Assembly (NCBI GenBank): GCA_027563935.2
Contig: CM050449.1
Coordinates: 89,380,371 to 89,444,370, forward strand
Source of the DNA: Costus lasius
Taxonomy: Eukaryota > Streptophyta > Magnoliopsida > Zingiberales > Costaceae
Direction of reading: 5' to 3'
DNA length: 64,000 nt
Below the pieces are notes generated by a model that was given only the letters and a program-made list of their open reading frames with translations, made no database searches and had not been told where the DNA came from. The position numbers and the translations under genes are program-made. How positions within the stretch are numbered: position 1 is the stretch's first letter; each line of letters opens with the position of its first letter. Shown in pieces: positions 47,825-56,813 of this stretch.

Positions 47825-48856
47825 TTATTTTTTTTTAACACTACAATCTCCAATTAAATGATCAGCAAAGAAATCAGCAACGTCTATATCAGTAATATCC
47901 ATACGGTCATAATCAGAACTACCATCTTCATTAGCAAAATTTGTCTCTATTTTTTTCTGTTTGTTTTTCAATGATTCTTGATAAAGGTCAACAAGATGTT
48001 TTGGTGTACAGTAGGTACGTGACCAATGACCTTTTCCACCACAGCGATAACATATATTTTCAATATGTTTGCTATTCTTCATACCCTTTTCTTTATCATT
48101 ATTTTCATTATTTTTCCACTTTCGGTGAAAAATAATGTTCTTGGAATGTTTACCATGACCACAACCACGACTACGATCATTAGCACGACCATAACCACGA
48201 CCACGAGTTTGCCCAACATAATGTTGGTTATGAGTTGCTACATTCACTTCTGGGAATAGAGCAATGCTAGTTGGACGGGACTCATGATTTTTCATCAAAA
48301 GCTCATTATTTTGTTCAGCCACAAGAAGGCAAGAAATCAACTCATAATATTTCTTAAAACCTTTTTCTCGATATTGCTGCTGTAGGAGCACATTAGATGT
48401 ATGGAAAGTGGACAATGTTTTCTCTAACATGTCATCATCAGTGACCCTTTCTCCACATAATTTCAATTGAGAAGTAATTCTAAATATTGTAAAATTATAC
48501 TCGCTTATTGTTTTAAAATCTTATAAACATAAATGCATCCAATCATAACGAGCTTTTGGAAGAATTACCGTTTTCTGGTGGTCATATCTTTCTTTTAAAT
48601 TATTCCAAAGAACAAGTGGGTCTTTTATTATGAGGTACTCAGCTTTTAATCCTTCATGGAGATGATGACGAAGGAAAATCATAGCTTTGGCTTTATTTTG
48701 ATTAGATGTTTTATTTCCTTCTTTAATAGTATCTCCAGGGCCATTTGCATCTAAATGAATTTCTGCATCTAGCACCCAAGATAAATAATTCTTTCTGGTA
48801 ATGTCAAGAGCTACAAACTCAAGTTTTGCAAGATTTGACATATTTAGTACTATCAT
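47825..48856 (-). pseudogene. Gag of the split copia
   Basis: The N-terminal part (48521-48856) has LEFVALDITRKNYLSWVLDA and the LHEGLKAEYLIIKDPLVLWN stretch of copia gag. A frameshift near 48500 leads into 47825-48466, with FKKYYELISCLLVAEQNNELL and a Gly/Arg-rich segment. The zinc knuckle reads CYRCGGKGHWSRTYC, with five instead of four residues between His and the last Cys. This is best explained by two point changes that moved the final Cys one place. The frame ends in acidic sequence before the protease, which is degraded or absent up to 47423. Confidence 0.9.
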
Positions 48857-49182
48857 AAAAAATATAAAAACAAGTTAGATAATATTCAATATTATTTAGA
48901 TAAAAAAAAGCTAATGATTAAGAAATGAACAAAAGTAGTTATATTATATTATGACATACAAAACCAAAAGAAAATAATGGTAGCAACAATAAAGTTAAAA
49001 TTAGGTGAAATGTGTAAATATAAGTTCAAATTCTTGTGTTTGAGTTTTTTTTTTTACTGCTGAAATTAAATTTTCAGATTTAACTGCCGAGATAGATTAA
49101 ATGGTAGGGAGATTTAAACTTAACTAAGAGAAAATAAACAATAAATATTATACCTGATAGATAGAGCCTCGTGCCAATAACG

Positions 49183-49429
49183 TGTTACAAAATGAAACAA
49201 ATTAATGATGAAATAGAATAATTGAGGTAAGAGGAAATTTTTATTTCACTTTAGTTTCTGTGTTTCAATACAAAAAGAGATGCTCTATTTATAGCATCCC
49301 AAATGATAAATAACTTATGAATCATAATTACATAAGTTAATTACTTTACATAGGTTTCAAGATTATAACCAAAGAATATAAAAATCGAAGGAGGATGAAT
49401 GGACATCCATAATAATATTATTCATAACA
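49183..49429 (-). repeat. 5' LTR of the split copia (247 bp), with adjacent primer site
   Basis: Pairs with 25372-25617. Immediately to its left, the minus-strand sequence CGTTATTGGCACGAGGC (49166-49182) is the primer-binding region. It resembles the TTATCAGCACGAGGC-type start seen in many plant copias, so this is the 5' LTR. Confidence 0.92.
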
Positions 49430-49674
49430 AAAAAGACTTTAATTTATCATTGATAGACCTTAATTATTATTGACAAACCTTTAACATTGTCAAACCTTAT
49501 TTTATTATTAATATATTTTAAATTAAAAGCTATCAACGATAATTATCGTTAACGGAAGTTCTGATTATCGTTGACAGAAGATTTGTTAGTAAATCCACAT
49601 ATGAAAAATTTAGAGATTTGCATCTCTACGACATGACTTCAGGATTCGTGAAGCCCATATTAGAGTATGTACCT

Positions 49675-50329
49675 AAAAAATTCTAAGCTATTTGCTAAAT
49701 ATTTATATTAATTAATAAATTTAATTAATAAGGATTTTAGTTATTAATAACAGAAACCTATCTTACTATTATTGGACAAAAGAAGTAACAATATACACAA
49801 TTATAATAGGAACAATTTATACATAATGAAATCTAGTTATGAAATGTTTGGTAAAATAACTTAATAAACTCATTTGAGTTCCTAATAACAAGAGGAAATT
49901 ACAAAAAAAAAGAAGAAGCAAACTTACATTTAATAGGTATAAAAGGCTAAAATGAAACATATAAAAAGCCAAAATACAATGAGTGATCGAGGCAACGTCA
50001 ATTTAAATTTAATAGAAAAATGTGGTAAAAAAAAAAAAAAAAAAAAACACGAATCTGAAGTCCACTACCTATCTGTTTTCCGCCTCATCTTTGCGAACGT
50101 GAGGCCCCACTTCCACGCCGCTGTCATTTCTGCTGCCTGACGCCCCATGCATCCTGTATCGCCGCCCCAAGACGAGACGACAAGCCGCTGTCATCTATCG
50201 CTTCATCCCCAAGGAAGAGGTTTGGAAGAGGTTTTCCAGCGCAATAGCAATAGCAATAGGCAATAGCAGTAGTCGTAGTAGAAGGCGCACCGGGATATTC
50301 AACTAGAGATAGATAGAAGGAGGGTTGCG
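49675..50329. promoter_or_regulatory. Upstream region and 5' UTR of the caprin-like gene
   Basis: AT-rich to 50048, including a run of about 22 A (50026-50047), then abruptly GC-rich (50080-50329), as expected for a plant gene's 5' UTR. The end of the TIR element at 49674 is only about 650 bp upstream of the ATG, so the nested block lies against the promoter. No TATA box can be assigned with confidence. Confidence 0.4.
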
Positions 50330-51282
50330 ATGGCCTCGTGGGGTGCAGAGGCGACGGTGTCGGAGGGGCCTGTGCTGAGCATGATGAGCAAGCGCCTCCG
50401 TGCCTTGCGCAAGAAGCACAACCGCATCTTGCAGATGGAGGAGAACCTCGCCCAAGGGAAGCCCCTCAACAAGGAGCAGGAGGAGGTCCTCCGCTCGAAG
50501 CCCGCTATCGTCGCCCTCATCGACGAATACGAGAAGCTTCGCCAGCCCCTCGCCGCCGCCGTCCAGGATGAGCTCTCCCGCGCCGCCCCTGTCGCCTCCC
50601 CCTGTCCCCCACCCCCTGTCGCCTCTCGAGAAGAGGCCCTCCCCTCCGCGAACGACCAGCAGGACCCTGATCGGGCCGTCATGGACATCCTGACTTTGCT
50701 CTACTTCGGGTTCTTGTTTGACGTCAAGCAGCAGAGCGAGTTCGCGGCGACGATGCTGACCAGGACCCACGAGCGCGGCTGCTGCCTGACGTACGACTAC
50801 GTGACCGATGACGCAACTGAATTACTGGGGGAGCAGGACCTCGACGCGATTTCGGCGCTGGGTTCTCTCGTCACCTCGCGGTCAATCTACTCGGGGGTCT
50901 CGCACATGAACGCCCTCCAGGTCTGCCTCCACCATGCGAAGCTTTGGCTGATGAAGTCCGACCAGCCTATCCACCCGGGGGCTTCCATTACCTGTTAGTG
51001 CTTTTTAACCGTGGAGATTAGTAGGCCGCTCTTGCTCTTTCCTTCTTGATTTTAACTCTGTTTTTGTGGAATGTAGATGCCGAATTGAGGGAAAAATTGA
51101 ACAAAATTTTGGCTTCGGACTATTTCACCACTACGCCAGAGATGAAGGACCCCAGCGAAGTGGTGGCGGCTGTGGGGAAGTATGGTTCTGCTTCTCAGCT
51201 GCAGATTAGTGAGTCCACCACTGTGCTGGATCCCATTGCGCAATCAGAAGGGCTCCCAGTTCCTGTCACTTGTCACGACAAG
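50330..51282 (+). CDS. Caprin-like plant protein, exons 1 and 2 (gene continues beyond the window)
   Basis: Exon 1 is 50330-50993 and exon 2 is 51077-51282. The intron 50994-51076 starts GTTAGT, ends TGTAG and is phase 1; the join reads GASITYAELREKLNK. Together they give 290 codons with no stop. The N-terminal region (residues 18-75, with SKRLRALRKKHNRILQMEE and GKPLNKEQEEVLRSKP) is a basic coiled coil that resembles the first helical region of animal caprins and a conserved plant family of unknown function. A Pro/Ala-rich linker and a second conserved domain follow (DRAVMDILTLLYFGFLFDVK). The ATG has G at -3 and G at +4. Exon 2 ends at CHDK with GTATTG as donor. Later exons are not in the window. 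A role in RNA granules or translation is inferred only from the caprin resemblance. Confidence 0.85.
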
Positions 51283-51406
51283 GTATTGTTTCTCCCTTGC
51301 ATGACGTGTGTTTTCTGCAAATTGCAAATGTGGATTAAATATAGATAAAATATACAATATTCTACAAAGTAGTAGAGCAGCCATATCTAATTATAAACTC
51401 ACACTT

Positions 51407-51628
51407 TGCAAGAAAACATGTGATTATTTTGTTACGGCTGTATTAGTTTGTTACGGCCGTTTGGTGTATTGACCCTTATATAAGGGAATAAATGTACGTT
51501 TCATGTATAATAGAGAGAAAAGGGAACTTAACTCTCATATTGATATGACCGTATTTTCTTCACCTTTTCTTCCACGGTGATAGATAATCGCCTTCTACCA
51601 TTTTTGTTTCTAGATCTCTAATTTTACA
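51407..51628 (+). repeat. 5' LTR of the intronic copia (222 bp)
   Basis: It is 46 bp shorter than the 3' LTR, mainly because it has two instead of four TTACGGCCGT-like units at its start. The TATA box lies in CCCTTATATAAGGG (51474-51487), a perfect palindrome shared with the 3' LTR. The first bases read TGCAAG where the 3' LTR has TGTAAG. Confidence 0.95.
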
Positions 51629-52084
51629 TGGTATCAGAGCGAAGTTTAGAAGAAAGTGACAGATACGAGGTGGATATTTTTCTGGACACTCCTTTTGATC
51701 TTCTTGCTAAAATCCCTAATCTTGTTTTACTCATGGAGCGTATGTCTGGATCACCTACTATGGATCGAGGATCAAGAACAAGAAGTGATGGAGATTATCT
51801 TACTTTACAATCTTCTAATCATCCAGGTATGATTCTGGTCACCACATATTTGAATGGTGATAACTATTTGTCTTAGAGTAGATCGGTTAAAATAGCTTTG
51901 AGAGCTAAACTTAAATTAGGTTTTATTGATGGAAGATACATAAAACCTGATTTTGATCTGATGATTATGACCAATAGATTCGTGTTGATTGCATGGTTAC
52001 TTCATGGTTATTAAATTCAATTTCAAAAGAAATTGTGATGCTTTTCTCTATTTGGATACGGCTCGTAAACTATGGTTAGATCTT
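51629..52084 (+). pseudogene. Gag N-terminal remnant of the intronic copia
   Basis: Starting at the primer site, the frames contain the copia gag N-terminus: DYLTLQSSNHPGMILVTTYLN, GDNYLS, then (after a stop and frame changes) KIALRAKLKLGFIDG and LWLDLEE. Gag stops abruptly at 52084, where the inverted LTR fragment begins. No zinc knuckle remains. Confidence 0.8.
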
Positions 52085-52269
52085 GAAGAAAATACGGTCA
52101 TATCAATCTGAGAGTCAAGTTTCCTTCTCTTTGTTACACATAAAACGTACATTTTATGCCTTTATATAAGTGTCAATACACCAAACGGCCATAACAAACT
52201 AACATCAAATGCCGTAATAAAATAATACGGCCGTTACAAACTAATACGGCCGTAACAAAATAATCACAT
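52085..52269 (-). repeat. Inverted LTR fragment inside the intronic copia
   Basis: Read in reverse complement, 52269 to 52085 matches the LTR from ATGTGATTATTTTGTTACGG through the four ACGGCCGT-type units, the TATA region and GTGTAA, down to GATATGACCGTATTTTCTTC. It is more like the long 3' LTR (four units) than the short 5' LTR, and has its own substitutions. It replaces gag-end, protease and the integrase finger. Confidence 0.9.
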
Positions 52270-52283
52270 CTAGATTACCTTTT

Positions 52284-54830
52284 GTGTCAAGCACTAGTAA
52301 AACAAATGGTATTTTTCAACTGATACATGTTGATATTTGGGGGCCATATAGACAAACTTCAATTTCAGGTGGGAAATATATTTTTACTATAGTGGATGAT
52401 TTTAGTAGAGCAACTTGGACATACTTGATGAATCACAAAAGTCAGGCAGTCAAAATTCTTGAGAATTACTTCAAAATGGTTCAAAATCAATTTGAGACGT
52501 ATATCAAAATGGTTAGAACAGACAATGAATCAGAATTTCTAAATCAAAGTTTTCAAAATTTATTTCAGAATTGTGGGATTATTCACCAAAAATCTTGCAT
52601 ATTACACCACTACAAAATGGAGTAGTTGAAAGAAAAGATAAACATTTATTGCAAGTTGCTAGAGCTCTCATATTTCAATCACATCTACCTCGAAAATTCT
52701 GGGGAGAATCAGTTCTCACAGCCACATATATTATTAATTAGCTTCCTACACAGGTTCTCAATTGGAAAACTCCTTATGAAGTATTACATAACCGTCCACT
52801 CTTATATGATTCAATGCATGTTTTTGGATGCTTATGTTTTATTACCAACAATGTTCCGCATAAAGAAAAGTTTGATAGACATGCACCTAAATGTATTTTT
52901 ATTGGATATAGTGTTGGACAGAAGGGTTATAAATGTTTTGATTTGGATTCACAAAGAATTGTTGTTTCTAGGGATGTAGTATTTCATGAAAATAATTTCC
53001 CTTATCAAAATTTAGAATCTCCCTCAAATGATGTTCCTTTACCTATTATAGATGATGATTTGGATTATGACATTCCAAATTCTGTTCAAACAGATAATGT
53101 AACTTCTAATTTTCCGATATATGTTTTTGATCCTTCAACCTCTTCAAACACACATGAAATGGCGAGACATCCAGTTAGAAAAAGTACACGTGTTAGAACT
53201 AAACCTGCATGACTTAATGATTTTGTATCTCAGATAGATAGTTTTCATAGAGGCACTATTGTTGATAAACCATTAGTTGTCAAGACAACTTCATATACAC
53301 CACCTACTTTTCCATATATACAAAATTCAAATTTAACTACTTTAGACATATTATTCCTAGCACGCATATCTGTTGTTCATGAGCCAGAGTCATATGATCA
53401 AGCAAGAAATTGACAAAAACTGGATTGAGGCAATGCAACAAGTTGGAAGCTTTGGAAAGAAATGAAACTTAGGAGATTACTAAATTGCCAATAGGAAAGA
53501 AAGCAATTGGCTCAAAATGGGTTTTTAAAATAAAAGTCAAGCAAGATGGAAGTATTGATTGGTAGCAAAGGGATATAATCAAATTGAAGGATTAGATTAT
53601 AAAGAAAATTTTCACATGTTGCAAAACTTGTAACTGTCCGTATTATATTTGCTATAGCTTCAGCTCTTAAATGGCCAATACATCAGTTAGACATAAATAA
53701 TGCTTTTCTTCATAGATCTTTAGATGAGGAAGTATATATGGTTCTTCGTGAAGGATATAAAAGGGTGTTATCGGGACAAGTATACAGATTGAAGAAATCA
53801 TTATATAGATTAAAACAGATATCTAGACAATGGAATCAAGAGTTTAGTCTTAAATTGCAAGGTTATAGTTTTATTCAATCAGCTCATGATCATTGTCTTT
53901 TTGTAAAAACTTGTGGAAATTCCTATTTGTTTTTGATAGTGTATGTAGATGACATACTTATAACAGGGCTAACAGAAAATGATATAGATGCAGTGAAAGT
54001 CTTCTTGGATAAGCATTTCTCCATTAAAAACATTGATTATGCTAAATATTTTTTAGGTTTAGAAATCACTCAAACCGAACAGGGTACTTATGTCAATCAA
54101 AGAAAGTATATTTTAGATATTATTCATGATGCTGGTTTAACAGGAGCTAAATCTTCAGATGTTCCATTCTCAAAGGGATTAAAATTACATTTTGAATGTT
54201 CAAGTGTTTTAGAAGATCCAGAACTTTATCATCGGCTTGTTGGAAGATTGTTATACCTGGGATTTACTAGACTGGACATCTCATTTGCTGTTCAACAATT
54301 AAGTCAATATATTAAGATGCCTTGTGAACACCATTGGGATGCGATTATACATTTACTCAAATATCTTAAAGGCTGTCCTTCAAAGGGTTTATTCTTTCCT
54401 ACTAACAATCAGTTTTATGTAAAGGCATATTGTGATGCAGATTGGGCTTCTTGTATTCAAACTAGAAAATCTACAACAGGTTATTGTATATTTCTTGGTT
54501 CATCTTTAATATCTTAGAAAACAAAGAAGCAATCTACTAGATCTAGATCTTCTGCTGAAGCTGAATATTGAAGTATGGTGATAACTGTGTGTGAAATATT
54601 ATGGATTTCTTATATTTTACATGATCTTCACATTACTTTTCCTACACCTATTCATCTTTATTGTGATAATCAGGCTTCATTACAAAACACATTGACATAA
54701 ATTGCCATGTGTAAGAGAGCAGTACAAACAAGGATTTATTAAGTCAAATTTTGTATCTTCAAAGCAACAAGTAGCAGATATATTCACAAAATCTTTAGTT
54801 GCTCATGTATTCTTTTATCTGTTATCCAAG
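52284..54830 (+). pseudogene. Integrase core, reverse transcriptase and RNase H of the intronic copia
   Basis: The integrase core at 52284-52625 has FQLIHVDIWGPYRQTS and [15 protein letters not shown], with two catalytic Asp residues. The Glu-containing part is reached after a stop near 52624 and a frame change. Positions 52814-53212 give the integrase C-terminal part (VFGCLCFITNNVPHKEKFDR). RT motifs begin near 53500 in broken frames. The frame 53738-54517 holds YRLKKSLYRLKQISRQWNQE, the active site VYVDDILITG, LGLEITQTEQGTYVNQRKYI and the start of RNase H (YCDADWASCIQTRKSTTGYC). RNase H continues in pieces to about 54830. Multiple stops and frameshifts rule out activity. Confidence 0.92.
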
Positions 54831-54873
54831 ATGGGTTTGATAGATGTTCATCAAACTCCATCTTGAAGGGGGA

Positions 54874-55141
54874 TGTAAGAAAACAACATGTGATTATTTT
54901 GTTACGGCCGTATTAGTTTGTTACGGCCGTATTATTTTATTACAGCCGTTTGATGTTAGTTTGTTACGGCCGTTTGGTGTATTGACCCTTATATAAGGGT
55001 TTAAATGTACATTTCATGTGTAATGGAGAGAAAAGGGAACTTGACTCTCAGATTGATACGATCGTATTTTCTTCACTTTTTCTTCCACGGCGACAGATAA
55101 TCCCTTCCTACCATTTTTGTTTCCAGATCTCCGATTTTACA
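54874..55141 (+). repeat. 3' LTR of the intronic copia (268 bp)
   Basis: Starts TGTAAGAAAACAACATG and ends CGATTTTACA, then CACTT. It holds four TTACGGCCGT-like units (54902-54973), against two in the 5' LTR, and the palindromic TATA segment near 54988-55001. Confidence 0.95.
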
Positions 55142-56710
55142 CACTTGCTAAGGGCTCACGAAGTCTAGAACATAAACAGTATTGACTTAAGATGCTTTTT
55201 GACACAAGATCATAGAATTTGAAAAGAATCCGAACGACTTGAGAGAAACCTATAAAAGCCTTCAACTTTGTGGAGCTTGTGGTATACATCAGAAATGATC
55301 ACTCATACAATATGTTTGGTTTGGTTGCACCCTTTTGGACCAAGGACACCTACCTCGATCCAAACACAAGATAGTTAAGGCTAGTTTCCTAGTAATATAG
55401 CTAAAATTTTTCCCCTTGAATTTTGAAATGATCTAATATTTTTGCCTATACCATACGATGATTTGATGCAATAAGTTACAGTGATTGAGGATTGCACTTC
55501 AAACTTCTTTCTTAAAAAAAAGCATGCAAAAAATTTGTGATCCATGTCGATCTCATAAGCATCAACAAATAACAAACATGCCAAATAGTATTGCAATTGT
55601 TACATTTTATTCAAGGCAGTAGTCTACCAAGAAATAAAAGCCAAGTAATGGAGCAACATTGAGGAATCTGATCTTCAAATCACACGATGTGATACAAAAT
55701 CTTGCTAATATTAGTAAGTTGCAATACCTCATACGCCAAGGAAGACAGGAGAACCCTTTGAAAGCCAAATGACTAGATCATGAGGTTTTTTGTACCAAAG
55801 AGAAATATCTAAGATACAAGCCCAACAATGGAGATTGGGGGTCATGGAACCTCCTATTTCACATCCTTGTTGGTGACGAGCATTTGCTCCTATTAATTTT
55901 TCAAATTTATAATTGTCTACTAAGTCATACCATATCAAGGTTCGAAGTATTTGTTCAACCCGTACAACCGGTCGGCGGTACGTATGGGTACCGTAGCAGT
56001 GGTACTGATACCAAAAGTTTAAATTAGGCCACATTGCTTCTGGCTCACCAAGTAAATAGTTCAATTTGTTCATTGGTCATAATAAATGGTATCGGAGTAA
56101 GCTTAGTACTAAGCATGGTGAGAGCTTAATAGGAAAGGGCTGCCAAGGATGATAGACTTGTCATTGGGCTAACCTCATATGCTACCTGCTAAGGAATAGT
56201 TCTCGGACGAATGTTAGGTTTTAGGTTTGTCAAGGATGTCAAGTCTTAATTAAGAGCAATTGTAATACCCCGGATTAGGCCAAAATGTGAAAGAAAAGAT
56301 AAAATTATACATGACTTGGTAAGCTAACTAGTATCAACTTTAGCTTAAGTATTTTAAATTAAGTCACGATCTCATTTGGTATACTAAGTTATTTGGTCAC
56401 TTAGTGCAGATTGTAACAATAGAACACAATCTTATCGAATCTAGATGGCCTGCCAAGAAAATAACTGTTTCTTTTAGCTTCTTATTTACATATTCTAACA
56501 AAGGTTAAACATAGTAGTAAAAAATAAGCCTTTTGGAGATAAGGGGTGCACCCAAGTATGCACAATGCTATCAATAGTAGCTGCAACAAATGATTGAGTT
56601 TGTGCAAGATTAGTTCAAAACCCTGAAAGTGAAGTGTAATTTTGCTAGTGCATCCTTAATAGCCACTGTTAAAACCATATCAACTTGAGAAAAAAAAAAG
56701 AGTAGGTAAC

Positions 56711-56813
56711 TAGGTATTTCACAATGAACCATATGGTCCATGCAAGCAATCAATTGAGAAAGTAGGTATTTCACAATGAACATATGGTCCATACAAGCGA
56801 TCAATTGAGGAAG
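56711..56813. repeat. 52-bp tandem duplication
   Basis: Two adjacent copies (56711-56762 and 56763-56813) both start TAGGTATTTCACAATGAAC and end CAATTGAG-AAAG or -GAAG, with a few substitutions and one missing C. Non-coding. Confidence 0.9.

Larger units (their letters stand above)
25372..49429 (-). mobile_element. Ty1/copia retrotransposon, split by the gypsy element at 28765-47417
   Basis: Matching LTRs at 25372-25617 and 49183-49429 bracket minus-strand copia genes. Gag is in the right part (47825-48856), and integrase, RT and RNase H are in the left part (25740-28700). Integrase before RT is the copia order. The two parts join across the CCGAT target duplication (28760-28764 and 47418-47422) of the inserted gypsy element. 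The flanks GAAAG on the left and AAAAG-like on the right are an imperfect target duplication. The LTRs differ by about three substitutions and one indel by eye, so the insertion is young, although the genes are already broken. Confidence 0.92.
25214..49674. mobile_element. TIR DNA element split by nested retrotransposons
   Basis: The left end (25214 to about 25330) and the reverse complement of the right end (about 49560-49674) align over roughly 115 bp with many mismatches. Shared blocks include GGTAC, CTAAT, GAATC, GAG.TGCAAATC and TTTTCATATGT. Removing 25372-49429 leaves an AT-rich, non-coding element of about 0.4 kb. The remaining interior holds repeats such as the palindrome CGATAATTATCG (near 49538). 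Long diverged TIRs suggest a MULE-like MITE, but no clear target duplication was found, so the superfamily is open. Confidence 0.6.
51407..55141 (+). mobile_element. Ty1/copia retrotransposon in intron 2 of the caprin-like gene
   Basis: LTRs at 51407-51628 and 54874-55141 have TG/CA ends and a perfect target duplication CACTT (51402-51406 and 55142-55146). The primer site TGGTATCAGAGC (51629-51640) abuts the 5' LTR, and the purine tract GAAGGGGGA (54865-54873) abuts the 3' LTR. It lies 124 bp downstream of exon 2, in the same orientation as the gene. Only 3.7 kb long, it lacks the end of gag, the protease and the integrase finger; these are replaced by an inverted LTR fragment (52085-52269). 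Confidence 0.95.

Noticed and set aside
49430..49435. Target duplication of the copia at 25372-49429
   Set aside because: Left GAAAG and right AAAAA/AAAAG match imperfectly and the exact right end depends on an extra A, so I do not claim a clean TSD.
50303..50770. Long minus-strand frames opposite the caprin-like exon
   Set aside because: Antisense shadows of GC-rich coding DNA; the plus frame has splice sites, a good start context and conserved family sequence.
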